In this document: one piece after another, positions 16,708 to 26,512 of the stretch
How the letters are laid out: each line of letters opens with the position of its first letter
Position numbering within the stretch: the first letter of the stretch is position 1
Source of the DNA: Bifidobacterium breve
Lineage (GTDB): Bacteria > Actinomycetota > Acidimicrobiia > Acidimicrobiales > Ilumatobacteraceae
Direction of reading: 5' to 3'
NCBI GenBank assembly: GCA_945893395.1
Contig: CAMDEC010000008.1
Coordinates: 1-42,328, forward strand
DNA: 42,328 bases
Position numbers and translations under genes: made by a program
Notes under the pieces: model-generated
What the model was told of the DNA's origin: nothing
Seen by the model: only the letters and a program-made list of their open reading frames with translations
Databases searched by the model: none

Positions 16708-17667
16708 TCAACTTGATCTTTGCCAACCGGTGCGCAAAAACGCCGCTTGTAAGTCTGCCATCACCCGTTTCATACCGACCGTGAATCCCGTCGTCGAATC
16801 GGTATCAAGCGAAGTATCGACCACCGACTTGAAGACGAGACTTTGCGGCTGGCTAGAGCCATGTTTGTTGGTCGAGACAGTGACTAAAGGTCGCGCACGC
16901 AACACCGACCGTGCGATATTCAAGATGCTTCCGATCGTCAAATTATCCGGGGCAACAATCAGTTTGATCCGGAACTTTTCAACCAAACCCGACTCAAACA
17001 TTTTTCGGGTATGCGACACGATGCGTCTGGCTGCATCTTCTACGTAGATGTAATTACGCGAAGTTTCGAGCGGCACGAACAAATTGACTGGTTGTCGACG
17101 CAACACCGAGTAACAAATCGTCGCAATCAAACCCTGATTTTTCGCGAGATCCTGGCGAGCGCCATAAATGTTTGAGATTCGGCCGACTAAAACACGAATA
17201 CCAAGTCGACTCGCCAAGTCTTTCAACAATGCTTCTTGACCAATTTTTGCATCGCCATATGGCGTGAGAGACTTTGTCGCGGTCATCTCGGTGAACGGTG
17301 GATTTTGACTGCCTGCATGTACGGCGCCCGCAGAGGACGCAAAAAATATCGCGCCCCGTTGTCGAATCGTCGGCGAAGACTCAGCATCAATCGCGCGCAA
17401 CAAATTTTCGAACACAAAAGTCTCTTCGTGCATCTGGGCTGTTGAGCTATTTAAAGTTCCACGACCAGCGCACCAATAGATTGTCCACTGATCTTGTGAC
17501 ACCTGCCCAAAAAACAATTTGCACTTCTCGGCGAGTTGCCGACTTACAACCGTGCTGTTATCCCAGTCAAATTTTGTATCTGAGCTGAAAACTTCGTCCG
17601 AAACCGCCACATGTTGCTCGAGGCTTCGACCTAATAACCCACCACTACCAATTATCCAAACTTTCAT
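16708..17667 (-). CDS. NAD-dependent epimerase/dehydratase
   Basis: A 319-residue extended-SDR protein. The Rossmann loop is GSGGLLG at residues 7-13, the catalytic Ser lies in FFASSAG near 109-114, and the Tyr-x3-Lys pair is Y137/K141 (TPYGDAKIGQE). Typical members act on nucleotide sugars. The motifs mark the fold, but substrate and reaction are not identifiable. Its ATG overlaps the end of the upstream glycosyltransferase gene by four bases, which ties it to glycan or glycolipid synthesis. Confidence 0.87.
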   Translation of the reverse strand: MKVWIIGSGGLLGRSLEQHVAVSDEVFSSDTKFDWDNSTVVSRQLAEKCKLFFGQVSQDQWTIYWCAGRGTLNSSTAQMHEETFVFENLLRAIDAESSPTIRQRGAIFFASSAGAVHAGSQNPPFTEMTATKSLTPYGDAKIGQEALLKDLASRLGIRVLVGRISNIYGARQDLAKNQGLIATICYSVLRRQPVNLFVPLETSRNYIYVEDAARRIVSHTRKMFESGLVEKFRIKLIVAPDNLTIGSILNIARSVLRARPLVTVSTNKHGSSQPQSLVFKSVVDTSLDTDSTTGFTVGMKRVMADLQAAFLRTGWQRSS

Positions 17668-18686
17668 GCTCGCAATTTTTTATTATTACGCGCGCGCATC
17701 AATGCATCATCATTTGGGTTTGACCGAATCAAATACAGCGGTCGCCCAATTGCATTTCTGACCACGACACCTAGATATTCGGCCAAAATACCCAATGAAA
17801 GCAGGATCGCTCCACTCGTTGTCGAAACGATAATTACTACGGTTGTCCAACCAGCGACCGCCTCGCCGTCGATAATTCGTCCATATAAAACATATGCAGC
17901 ATAAACAGCACCGAAGATAAACGATGAAAAACCAATCAGGCTGACAAGTCGCAACGGTCTCGTGCCCGAACTTAAAACCAGGCGCAAGAAATGACTTAGC
18001 AAGCGTTTGAAAGTGAAACCAGTCTGCCGCAGATATTCGATTCGTGTCGGTATTTCACAAATTACCGACTTTTCGACAACCCAAGTAAGCGCCACATCCA
18101 GATAAACACCAGAACCTGCATACGCGCCGACGCTTCGGCCAATCTCGCCCGACATCAAACGAAAACTGCTGAAAAATTCACCGTCTTGCGGGGACAGAAA
18201 TTTCGTATAAATCCACTTAGCCGTCGATGAAAAAAGATTTCGCCATTTTGAATGGGGCGCACCGCCACTGAATTTTGCATAAACGAGCTGCGAATTCTCT
18301 TCAACGGCTTTGTCCAAAAGATTCGCAATCACACTGGGGTCGTGCTGGCCATCTTCGTCAATCGTCACGATCCAATCGGCTGTGCTTGACGACATGCCGG
18401 CCAAAGTCGCCGCATGTTGACCGAAATTTCGTGACAACCAAACTGGACGCACCCATTCGTATTTTTGGGCAAGTTGATCAATGACTTTTGCCGAACCATC
18501 CGGGCCAGAGTCGTTCACGAGCAGAACTTCACTTACGACATAGCCGACACCAGTTGCCGTAGTTGAAGGTCGGGTGAACTTCTCAATTTCGTTGACTACT
18601 TTGGCGATGGTTGACTCGCCCCGATACACAGGCACGACTACCGAAATGGTCGCCAAATATGGGTCGCTTTTCTGAATTTCCACCAC
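17664..18686 (-). CDS. Polyprenyl-phosphate-type family-2 glycosyltransferase with two membrane helices
   Basis: About 340 residues from the GTG at 18686 (another GTG follows at 18683), preceded by a TAAGG ribosome-binding site; the frame runs on to 18773 but that would collide with the ilvA start. It has the DPM1/GtrB/ArnC layout: a GT-A domain starting ISVVVPVYRGES, the metal-binding segment VTIDEDGQHDP, and two C-terminal membrane helices (VSLIGFSSFIFGAVYAAYV and a second around 285-310). Such enzymes move a sugar from a nucleotide donor to a polyprenyl phosphate on the cytoplasmic face. It heads a three-gene operon. Confidence 0.88.
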   Translation of the reverse strand: MVEIQKSDPYLATISVVVPVYRGESTIAKVVNEIEKFTRPSTTATGVGYVVSEVLLVNDSGPDGSAKVIDQLAQKYEWVRPVWLSRNFGQHAATLAGMSSSTADWIVTIDEDGQHDPSVIANLLDKAVEENSQLVYAKFSGGAPHSKWRNLFSSTAKWIYTKFLSPQDGEFFSSFRLMSGEIGRSVGAYAGSGVYLDVALTWVVEKSVICEIPTRIEYLRQTGFTFKRLLSHFLRLVLSSGTRPLRLVSLIGFSSFIFGAVYAAYVLYGRIIDGEAVAGWTTVVIIVSTTSGAILLSLGILAEYLGVVVRNAIGRPLYLIRSNPNDDALMRARNNKKLRA

Positions 18687-18787
18687 ACTCAACCTTACCC
18701 ACAAACGCTGAATAATCGATTTATAGATGAATACCACTAATAAACTTGGCACAGTGATGAATGCTGAAAGCAAAAGACCGGCGAAAC
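18687..18787. promoter_or_regulatory. Divergent intergenic region between glycosyltransferase and ilvA
   Basis: About 100 bases lie between the chosen starts of two divergent genes, so promoters for both must sit here. I see no convincing -35/-10 pairs or operator palindrome. Its extent depends on the start choices for both flanking genes. Confidence 0.35.
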
Positions 18788-20002
18788 ATGACTAACAAAA
18801 ATTTAGGGATTGATTTAGACGCGATACGCGCGGCGCGCGAAGTCGGCCGCGATGTAGTCGAACACACACCAATCACTCCTTCGGCATATTTGTCGCAACA
18901 ATTTGGCGGCCAGATTATTTTGAAAGCAGAAAACCTGCAGCGCACGGGGGCATTTAAAATTCGCGGCGCGATCAACAAGTTGCATCGTCTCGGCGAACTC
19001 AAGAAACATGGTGTTGTGGCTGGTAGTGCCGGCAACCATGCAGCTGGTTTGGCGTTTGCCGCACAACATTTCGGCGTAAAGTGCGAGATTTTTATTCCGC
19101 GAGGGGCATCACTATCCAAAATCGCTGCCTGCAAAAGTTACGGTGGAATCGTTATCGACGGCGATGAGAGCGTTGACACGGCCGTAGTCATGGCGAAATC
19201 ACGAGCACTCGAAACCGGTATGGCGTTTTGTCATCCATATGACGATGTTGATGTCGTCGCAGGTCAGGGCACGCTCGGTCTTGAGCTGCTTGAAGACATA
19301 GAGAATTTGGCCCAAGTGATAATTCCGCTTGGTGGTGGCGGTTTGCTTTCGGGCACTGCTCTGGCGATTAAACAACAACGACCAGAAGTCAAAATTGTCG
19401 GCGTGCAGATTTCTTCGTGCGCACCTTATATATATGGCAACGCACCAACTGGTGCAGTGCCAACTCTTGCCGACGGCATTGCAGTCAAGCAACCTGGTGA
19501 AATTACCCGCCCACTGATCGAAAATTGGGTGGATGAACTCGTGGATGTAGACGAAGACGGCGTAGCCGACGCAATGATGATTTTACTTGAACGTGCAAAA
19601 ATGTATGTCGAGGGTGGTGGCGCAGTCGGAGTTTCGGCGTTGCTCGCCTCGCGCGTCAAGCCAGCCAAGACTGGCGCAACTTGCATCGTGCTCTCGGGTG
19701 GAAATGTTGACATGGGTCTGATTCCCAACTTGATTCGTCGCCACGAAACAAAGGCTGGTCGGCGCGCGCTGTTGTTTGCGCGCGTTTCTGATCAACCTGG
19801 TGCGCTTGCTGAATTTCTGACGGTCGTCGCCAAATCAGGGGCGAACATCATCGAAGTCAGCCATGTTCGCGAGGGGCTCAACTTGCGTGTGCGCGAAACT
19901 GGCATTCAGGTTGTGCTCGAAGTGCGGGGCCGCGACCACACTGCTGAAGTCATCACCATTGCTAAGACAGCAGGATTTGAAGTTTCAGAAATGGTCAACT
20001 AG
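18788..20002 (+). CDS. ilvA: Threonine dehydratase (threonine ammonia-lyase)
   Basis: A PLP-dependent fold-type II enzyme that deaminates threonine to 2-oxobutyrate, the first step toward isoleucine. From the ATG at 18788 it is 404 residues; an in-frame ATG at 18761 is possible. The PLP lysine is K57 in GAFKIRGA, and the phosphate-binding glycine loop is GGGG at 182-185 (PLGGGGLLSG). A single ACT-like domain fills the C-terminal 80 residues (ARVSDQPGALAEFLTVVAK). This is the layout of the shorter TdcB-like/one-ACT class rather than the two-ACT E. coli IlvA. It is followed after two bases by the peptidase C26 gene. Confidence 0.93.
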   Translation: MTNKNLGIDLDAIRAAREVGRDVVEHTPITPSAYLSQQFGGQIILKAENLQRTGAFKIRGAINKLHRLGELKKHGVVAGSAGNHAAGLAFAAQHFGVKCEIFIPRGASLSKIAACKSYGGIVIDGDESVDTAVVMAKSRALETGMAFCHPYDDVDVVAGQGTLGLELLEDIENLAQVIIPLGGGGLLSGTALAIKQQRPEVKIVGVQISSCAPYIYGNAPTGAVPTLADGIAVKQPGEITRPLIENWVDELVDVDEDGVADAMMILLERAKMYVEGGGAVGVSALLASRVKPAKTGATCIVLSGGNVDMGLIPNLIRRHETKAGRRALLFARVSDQPGALAEFLTVVAKSGANIIEVSHVREGLNLRVRETGIQVVLEVRGRDHTAEVITIAKTAGFEVSEMVN

Positions 20003-20004
20003 TC

Positions 20005-20715
20005 ATGACTCCAATTGTTTTGTTGCCCGGAAAATTGACTACTGAATCAAAAGGCGTTCGTGGTGATTCGTTTTCGACTGGTCGTCGCTATAGCGAGGCT
20101 GTCGCCCGCGCAGGTGGCGTAGTGTTGCAAGTTCCGCCACTTGAATTGAGCATTGAATCGGCCGCCGAAATAGTTGCACGATTTGACGGTGTGATTATTC
20201 AGGGCGGCGGTGACATTGATCCGGGTCGTTACGGCCAGAATACGCGTAATAAAAAAGTCTATGGCATCGCCTCAGAACATGACGATCTTGAAATCGCAAT
20301 TTTGCAAGCCGCGGTAAAACTAGACAAACCAGTGCTTGCAATTTGTCGTGGCATTCAAATTCTCAATGTCGCCCTCGGCGGCACGCTGCACCAAGATTTG
20401 GCTGACGTGCTCGCTGACGGCGAGAGCCACTGGAACACGTATCACGAAATCAAACTTGAACCCACCAGCAAAATCGCCGAGGCGATGAAAACAAACTCAC
20501 CAAAAAAGTCGCACTCGTACCATCACCAAGCAATTGACATGCTCGCGCCAGGCTTAGTCGTCTCCGGTCGCGCACCAGACCAAACAATCGAGGCTGTTGA
20601 ACATGCTTCGGCAAAATGGATTGTCGGTGTGCAGTGGCACCCAGAAGACGATGCCGACACCGAAACAGACCAACAAAATCTCTTCAACGGATTCATCAAG
20701 TCGATAATCGGCTGA
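20005..20715 (+). CDS. Peptidase C26 / gamma-glutamyl-GABA hydrolase-like amidotransferase
   Basis: A 236-residue class I amidotransferase-fold hydrolase of the PuuD-like C26 family. It shows the family's IIQGGGDIDPGRYG segment (64-77), the nucleophile C114 in LAICRGIQILNVALGG, and H212/E214 in VQWHPED. Relatives hydrolyse gamma-glutamyl amides such as gamma-glutamyl-GABA, but no polyamine pathway genes are nearby, so the substrate is open. It starts two bases after ilvA and is probably co-transcribed. It converges on nuoN2 with 14 bases between stops. Confidence 0.9.
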   Translation: MTPIVLLPGKLTTESKGVRGDSFSTGRRYSEAVARAGGVVLQVPPLELSIESAAEIVARFDGVIIQGGGDIDPGRYGQNTRNKKVYGIASEHDDLEIAILQAAVKLDKPVLAICRGIQILNVALGGTLHQDLADVLADGESHWNTYHEIKLEPTSKIAEAMKTNSPKKSHSYHHQAIDMLAPGLVVSGRAPDQTIEAVEHASAKWIVGVQWHPEDDADTETDQQNLFNGFIKSIIG

Positions 20716-20716
20716 G

Positions 20717-20742
20717 CGCCGAAGTAAAACTATTTACTGGCG
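20717..20742. terminator. Inverted repeat between convergent genes, candidate bidirectional terminator
   Basis: CGCC and AGTAAA are mirrored by TTTACT and GGCG around a four-base loop, with a two-base bulge on one side. The hairpin spans the gap between the C26 gene and nuoN2 and overlaps the nuoN2 stop codon. The position fits termination on both strands, but there is no long T-tract. Confidence 0.4.
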
Positions 20743-22241
20743 AGCTGGGTGAGGTTTGAGGTTATGTCGAGAATCAAACTTGGCAAGAAGCCAATTACCA
20801 GGGTTATCGCCAAAGCAACACCAATTGCGATTCGCGAAAGCGCTGGCACGGCAACTTTTTCTGGCGAAGGACTATCAGCAAGCCACATACTCACCATGAT
20901 CCGCAAATAAACAAACGCCGCGATCACCGCACAAACCATCGCGATCACGGCAAGTTGGTAACTGCCGACCGCGACAGCCGATTGAATCACACCAAACTTC
21001 GCCACGAAACCGCTTGTCAACGGCATGCCTGCTTGCGCCAACAAAAACACCGTCATCACGAGACCAAGCAACGGTTGATTTTTGGCAAGGCCCTTGAAAG
21101 CGTCCAGCGAAGTTGCGTCCGCACTTGAGTCGCGAGCGACGACAGTTACGACACCGAATGTGCCGACAACAAGCGCGGCATACAACACGACATAAACGAC
21201 GACGGCGATCAGTCCGTCGCCCGCATTTACAGAATCGCGATGCGATGCGGCTTCAAGACCGACCAAAATAAAACCTGCATGGCTAATCGACGAATACGCC
21301 AGCATCCGTTTGATATTTGTCTGCACGATGGCAACCACCGAACCAACAACGAGAGTGAGTCCCGAAAGTACAAGCACAACGGTGCCCCAGTCATCACTGC
21401 GTGACGGAAACGCAACGACGAAAACCCGCACGAGTGCAACGATTGCGGCGATCTTGCCGACCGAAGCCATGAAGCCGGTGGTCGGCGTGGGTGCACCTTG
21501 ATACACATCCGGCGTCCACATTTGAAATGGCACCAGCGAAACTTTGAACGCAAAGCCAACCAAAATCATTCCGATACCGATGAGCAAAATTGCATCGTTA
21601 CGGGGCACGGCGATATAAGTGTTGAGCACCAGATCCAGGTTGACCAATCGCGTTGTGCCGGTGACGCCGTAGGTCAGCGCCACTCCGTACAAGAAAAATG
21701 CCGATGCAAAACCGCCAAGAATGAAGTATTTCAATCCTGCTTCCTGACTCGAAGTTTGTTTACGGTTGCTGGCCGCAAGTAAATAAAGTGAGAGGCTCAA
21801 AGTTTCGAGACCCAAAAACAGCACGATCAAATCATTGGCCGCGATCATCACGAGAGCGCCGACTGCTGAAGTCAAATAGAGCGCATAGATTTCTGGCAAA
21901 TCAGATTCTTCTCGCGATAGATAGTCACTGGTTATAAAACTGACCAACAGAACGGCAACGATCACGGCGATTGAACTGAGCAAGGCCAATTGATCCAGCG
22001 CCAATGCTCCATCAATCAGCAATCTCGGACCATTTGTCGTCACATCGCGCCACAAATAAATTGAAAGACCGATCGCCACTGCCGAAGTCATGCCGGCCGT
22101 AATCGCATAAAGCCGATACGGCCAATGACTCGTCAACGAGCCGGCCAAAAGCAAAACCAACGCCCCTGCCAAAAGTGTCAACAGCGGCGAAATTGCCAAC
22201 CATTCAATCTTTGGTCCGACAAATGTCGATATGTCGTTCAC
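20730..22241 (-). CDS. nuoN: NuoN, second (14-subunit) complex I
   Basis: A 503-residue antiporter-like membrane subunit with the channel glutamate E146 (LFLGLETLSLSLYLL) and helix-7 lysine K233 (AFKVSLVPFQMWTPDVYQG). The usual His of the PFHTW motif is Gln here (PFQMW), unlike NuoN1. It starts at the GTG at 22241, overlapping the nuoM2 stop as GTGA. It is the last gene of the long bc-nuo operon and is closed by a hairpin shared with the convergent C26 gene. Confidence 0.95.
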   Translation of the reverse strand: MNDISTFVGPKIEWLAISPLLTLLAGALVLLLAGSLTSHWPYRLYAITAGMTSAVAIGLSIYLWRDVTTNGPRLLIDGALALDQLALLSSIAVIVAVLLVSFITSDYLSREESDLPEIYALYLTSAVGALVMIAANDLIVLFLGLETLSLSLYLLAASNRKQTSSQEAGLKYFILGGFASAFFLYGVALTYGVTGTTRLVNLDLVLNTYIAVPRNDAILLIGIGMILVGFAFKVSLVPFQMWTPDVYQGAPTPTTGFMASVGKIAAIVALVRVFVVAFPSRSDDWGTVVLVLSGLTLVVGSVVAIVQTNIKRMLAYSSISHAGFILVGLEAASHRDSVNAGDGLIAVVVYVVLYAALVVGTFGVVTVVARDSSADATSLDAFKGLAKNQPLLGLVMTVFLLAQAGMPLTSGFVAKFGVIQSAVAVGSYQLAVIAMVCAVIAAFVYLRIMVSMWLADSPSPEKVAVPALSRIAIGVALAITLVIGFLPSLILDITSNLTQLASK

Positions 22242-23746
22242 TTTGTCTTCCCTTCAACATGTTCAATGAACGAATTCACGCTTGGTTCAATGCGCTCGAG
22301 CATTGGTTTGGGATAAATACCCGTGAACACGATGATCGCCACGAACACGGCCATCAGCATTCCTTCTTTGGCGGTGATTTCTTTGAAAGATGCATTTGCT
22401 TCATCAGGCTCTCCGTGAAACACTCGCTGATAGGCCCACAACAAATACAACGCAGCCAAAACAACGCCGACCGTGGCCACGACCGTCCACCATCTTGCAG
22501 CCCCGAACGAACCGATCAAAATCAAGAATTCGCCGACGAAACCATTCAAGCCCGGCAGACCAATCGAAGACAGCATTACAACCGTGAAGACGCCAGCAAA
22601 AATTGGGGCAACGTGTTGAATGCCCCGTAGTTCGGCGATCTCTCGGGTGTGACGCCGCTCATAGATCATTCCGACCAACAAGAACAATGCTCCAGTTGAA
22701 ACACCGTGATTAACCATTTGCATTACCGCACCGGTTACTGCTTGCGAACTAAGTGCAAAGGTGCCGAGCACGATGAAACCAAGGTGAGCCACCGAAGAGT
22801 AGGCGACCAAACGCTTCAGATCGCGCTGCATCGTCGCGGCGATTGCTCCATAAATAATTCCGATCACCGCAAGGGTGAACAGCGTGGGTCGCGCCCACAT
22901 CGCCGCCTCGGGAAACAGATAAATGCCAAAGCGCAAGAAACCATATGTGCCCATCTTGAGCAGCACGCCCGCCAAAATTACTGAGCCGCCCGTTGGCGCT
23001 TGCGTGTGAGCATCTGGTAGCCAAGTGTGAAACGGAAAAAGTGGAACTTTCACGGCAAAAGCAATCGCAAACGAGACGAACAACCATCGTGCAGCGTTGG
23101 TTGAAAAATTTGCCCCCTCGGCGATTTTGATGAGATCAAAAGTCACGATACCGAGATCGCGGCGAGCAAGTGAAACCGTGGCGATAATTCCGACGAGCAT
23201 GAACGCAGAGCCAGTCATCGTGTACAAAAAGAACTTCATCGCTGCATAAACACGTTGGTCGTAGCCCCAACCACCGATCAAGAAATACATCGGCACCAGG
23301 ACAATTTCAAACATCACAAAGAACAAGAACAGGTCGAGTGCCAAGAACGAACCCATGACGCCGGCTTGCAACAACAACATCCAGGCAAAGTACGAAGTTT
23401 CGTTGTGATGCGGGTCGATACCAACAATTACCAACGGAAACAAAATTCCAGTTAGCACGACCAGGAACAAAGAAATTCCGTCGACACCGAGGTGCCACGA
23501 GATACCCCATTGCGAGATCCATACGTGTTGCGAAACAAATTGAAATCCCGCCTCACCTGTTTTGAACTCCCCCAACAACCACAACGAAAACGCGCCTGTA
23601 GCCACGCTCGACGTCATCGCCGCAAGTTTCATCCATTCAGGACGGGTTTTGCCCAGCAGCGAAACAACTATCGCACCAACTAGCGGCAAGATAACCAGCG
23701 CCGACAAAATTGGAAAACTGAGAACTTCGGTTGATGCGGCGATCAC
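22238..23746 (-). CDS. nuoM: NuoM, second complex I
   Basis: A 502-residue proton-pumping subunit when started at the GTG at 23746, which overlaps the nuoL2 stop as GTGA and has a GGAG ribosome-binding site seven bases upstream; the frame extends to 23773 inside nuoL2. The channel glutamate is in FFVMFEIVLVPMYFLIGGWG (about 147) and the helix-7 lysine in FAVKVPLFPFHTWLPDAH. Sequence similarity to NuoM1 is limited to the conserved helices, so the two are old paralogues. Confidence 0.95.
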   Translation of the reverse strand: MIAASTEVLSFPILSALVILPLVGAIVVSLLGKTRPEWMKLAAMTSSVATGAFSLWLLGEFKTGEAGFQFVSQHVWISQWGISWHLGVDGISLFLVVLTGILFPLVIVGIDPHHNETSYFAWMLLLQAGVMGSFLALDLFLFFVMFEIVLVPMYFLIGGWGYDQRVYAAMKFFLYTMTGSAFMLVGIIATVSLARRDLGIVTFDLIKIAEGANFSTNAARWLFVSFAIAFAVKVPLFPFHTWLPDAHTQAPTGGSVILAGVLLKMGTYGFLRFGIYLFPEAAMWARPTLFTLAVIGIIYGAIAATMQRDLKRLVAYSSVAHLGFIVLGTFALSSQAVTGAVMQMVNHGVSTGALFLLVGMIYERRHTREIAELRGIQHVAPIFAGVFTVVMLSSIGLPGLNGFVGEFLILIGSFGAARWWTVVATVGVVLAALYLLWAYQRVFHGEPDEANASFKEITAKEGMLMAVFVAIIVFTGIYPKPMLERIEPSVNSFIEHVEGKTK

Positions 23747-25656
23747 AGCAGAACTCCGCGCAACAAAAACCACGCCAAGACCAAAACTGCGCCGAGACTA
23801 ATCAAGAGCGCATACGTGCGAACAAAACCGCTTTGCACTCGACGCACAGAGCCGGCGATACCGCGTATCGATTCGCCAACTCCGTTGACGATGCCGTCCA
23901 CAATGTTGGCGTCGATCCACGAAACCAAATTGAACGCCGTCGCTCCCGGGCCAGCAACGACGCGACTCACTGTCGCATCGTAATTCCAGGCTTGTTCAAG
24001 AATTTTTGGTTCAACAACTTTGAACCTGGCCTTGCCATAGCCGGCTATTGCAATCAATATGCCAGTCACCGCGACAACGACAGCAAGTAATAGCAATAAA
24101 TATTTGTTCTGATAGGCCCATGTTTTGCCAATATAAGCCTCTGATTCTTCGACCACCGGCGCCAGCCAATGTTCTAAAAAATGCAGTTTCTTGCTGAACG
24201 GCAGCTGCATTGCCCCGCCGAGTATCGAAAGCACCGACAACACAAGCAGTGGAATCAACATCACTCGTGGGCTCTCATGCGGCGTGATATCGCCGTGCGC
24301 ACCGTGCTCGTCACTATGATCATTCCATCTCGCCTCGCCGTAGAACACCATGATCACTTGACGTGTCATGTAGTAAGCGGTCAGCAGCGCGGTGACAATG
24401 CCGACAACATATAGTGCTGGGCTTTTCGCAAAAACATAAAGCAAAATCTCGTCCTTTGACCAAAAGCCGGCGAATGGCGGCACGCCAGCAATCGCCAGCC
24501 AACCGATGATGAAAGTGAAACCAGTTATCGGCATAACTTTGCGCAATGCACCCATGCGTCGCATGTCTTGCTGATGATGCATGCCGTGAATCACCGAACC
24601 AGAACCCAAGAACAACAAAGCCTTAAAAAATGCGTGAGTCACCATGTGAAAAATTGCCGCAACATATGCGCCAGAGCCGATTGCTAAAAACATGAAACCG
24701 AGTTGCGAGACCGTGCTGTATGCCAAAACTTTTTTGATGTCGTTTTGGGCGACTGCGATCGTGGCCGCATAAAGTGCAGTTGCAGCACCGACCACCGCGA
24801 TCACGGTTGGCGCCCATTCGAAAGAAATATGCAGCACTGGATTCATTCGCGTCATCAAAAACACACCAGAGGTAACCATCGTCGCCGCATGAATCAACGC
24901 GGATACTGGTGTTGGGCCTTCCATCGCATCGGGCAACCACAAATAGAGCGGCAACTGCGCGCTCTTGCCACAAGCACCCACGAACAACAACATTGCAATT
25001 GCAGTTGCTGTGACCGATGCCAGTTCGCCACTGTGGGCAGCCTCGTTGATCGCCCCATAAGACAGTGAGCCCACTGATGAAAATGCCAAGAACATCGCGG
25101 TCATCACACCGAAGTCGCCGATGCGGTTGGTCACGAAAGCTTTTTTGCCGGCAACTGCCGCGCTGTCGCGAGTATGCCAGAACGAAATCAAGAAATAACT
25201 GCAGGCACCGACGCCCTCCCATCCCAAGAAAGTTACGAGCAAGTTTTCGCCAAGCACAAGCATCAGCATGCTGAATACGAATAAATTCAAATAAAGAAAG
25301 AACTTCGAGAACTTTGCGTCACCGTGCATATACCCGATTGCATAAAGATGAATCAAAGTAGAAATACCTGTAACAAAAAGCGCCATGACGATACTCAGCG
25401 GGTCAGCAAGCAACGCAAAGTCGACTTGCAAAGAGCCCAATGGCAACCACGAAAACAACACCTCGACATGGGTGCGTTCTTCGGCTTCGAGACCGAGCAT
25501 CTCGAAATAAACCAGAACAGTAATCAAAAATGCACCGCCGGTGGCGAGCGTTGCCACCCAACCAGAGCGGGGGTCGCCAAACTTGCGACCCAGAACCAGG
25601 TTCAACACTGCCCCCGCGAGCGGCAACAGCGGAATCAACCAGATCAGGCTCAACAT
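23743..25656 (-). CDS. nuoL: NuoL, second complex I
   Basis: A 637-residue distal pump subunit of normal length. The channel glutamate is E147 (VTFLGWEGVGACSYFL) and the helix-7 lysine K231 (ACGKSAQLPLYLWLPDAM). A short His-containing loop (NDHSDEHGAHGDITPHE) sits where NuoL1 has its long period-three His loop. The long lateral helix and final anchor are at the C terminus. It starts at the ATG at 25656, two bases after nuoK2. Confidence 0.95.
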   Translation of the reverse strand: MLSLIWLIPLLPLAGAVLNLVLGRKFGDPRSGWVATLATGGAFLITVLVYFEMLGLEAEERTHVEVLFSWLPLGSLQVDFALLADPLSIVMALFVTGISTLIHLYAIGYMHGDAKFSKFFLYLNLFVFSMLMLVLGENLLVTFLGWEGVGACSYFLISFWHTRDSAAVAGKKAFVTNRIGDFGVMTAMFLAFSSVGSLSYGAINEAAHSGELASVTATAIAMLLFVGACGKSAQLPLYLWLPDAMEGPTPVSALIHAATMVTSGVFLMTRMNPVLHISFEWAPTVIAVVGAATALYAATIAVAQNDIKKVLAYSTVSQLGFMFLAIGSGAYVAAIFHMVTHAFFKALLFLGSGSVIHGMHHQQDMRRMGALRKVMPITGFTFIIGWLAIAGVPPFAGFWSKDEILLYVFAKSPALYVVGIVTALLTAYYMTRQVIMVFYGEARWNDHSDEHGAHGDITPHESPRVMLIPLLVLSVLSILGGAMQLPFSKKLHFLEHWLAPVVEESEAYIGKTWAYQNKYLLLLLAVVVAVTGILIAIAGYGKARFKVVEPKILEQAWNYDATVSRVVAGPGATAFNLVSWIDANIVDGIVNGVGESIRGIAGSVRRVQSGFVRTYALLISLGAVLVLAWFLLRGVLL

Positions 25657-25658
25657 AA

Positions 25659-25979
25659 TCAGCCTTTTAGTTCTGCCAAATCATCGGTGGTAAGTACCGC
25701 GCGATTGCGCATAATCGAAACGATTATTCCGAGACCAACCACGACTTCGGCAGCGGCCACCACCATCACGAAGAAAACGATTGTTTGACCGTTAATGTCG
25801 TTGAGTTCACGCGCCAGGGTGACGAAACTCAAATTCACCGCGTTGAGCATTAGTTCAATGCACATGAACATCACCAGTGGGTTTCTGCGCACGAGCACGC
25901 CCAAGGTGCCGATGGCAAACAAAACAGCAGCCAAAATCAAATACCAAGTTGCAGTTGGAGCCAAACTTAGCGAGATCAC
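25659..25979 (-). CDS. nuoK: NuoK, second complex I
   Basis: A 106-residue three-helix subunit. The membrane glutamates lie in [16 protein letters not shown] and [14 protein letters not shown], as expected. It starts at the GTG at 25979, overlapping the nuoJ2 stop as GTGA. Confidence 0.95.
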   Translation of the reverse strand: MISLSLAPTATWYLILAAVLFAIGTLGVLVRRNPLVMFMCIELMLNAVNLSFVTLARELNDINGQTIVFFVMVVAAAEVVVGLGIIVSIMRNRAVLTTDDLAELKG

Positions 25980-26512
25980 TTTGCGCCCAACTTTGCTTTG
26001 CGCGTCAACAACACGGTGCCGACCACAGCGATGACCAACAACACCGAAGTTACTTCGAACGCAACGACATATTGTGAAAAAATTGACTCGGCGAGTTGCA
26101 CGGTGTTGGCATCAGAACCGTTTTGTAAATCTGGCAGATTGATGCCCGATCCCCGCTCATTCAATACACCATTGCCGTTGACAATCGCCGCGACGAGAAC
26201 ACCCAATAGCCCGAGACTTGCAATTATCGCCAGTGGTCGTTGTGCCGTCAAGGGTTCAGTTCGCAGATTCTCAACTCGGTCGACACCCAGCAACATAATC
26301 ACGAACAGAAACAAAACCACGATCGCACCTGCATAGACGATGACTTGCACGGCTGCCAAAAAGTGGGCTTCTTGAGCGACAAATAAAACAGCGACACCAA
26401 ACAGTGTCAAAACAAGACTCAATGCTGCGTGCACGGGATGCTTGCGCACGATGACCCCAACGGCGCCCAATAAAATCATCAGTGCTGCACAGACGAATAC
26501 GAAAAACTCCAC
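25976..26512 (-). CDS. nuoJ: NuoJ, second complex I
   Basis: A 178-residue five-helix subunit with [19 protein letters not shown] and the pi-bulge helix [20 protein letters not shown]. An outside loop carries [21 protein letters not shown] before the last helix. It starts at the GTG at 26512, directly abutting the nuoI2 stop. Confidence 0.94.
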   Translation of the reverse strand: MEFFVFVCAALMILLGAVGVIVRKHPVHAALSLVLTLFGVAVLFVAQEAHFLAAVQVIVYAGAIVVLFLFVIMLLGVDRVENLRTEPLTAQRPLAIIASLGLLGVLVAAIVNGNGVLNERGSGINLPDLQNGSDANTVQLAESIFSQYVVAFEVTSVLLVIAVVGTVLLTRKAKLGAK

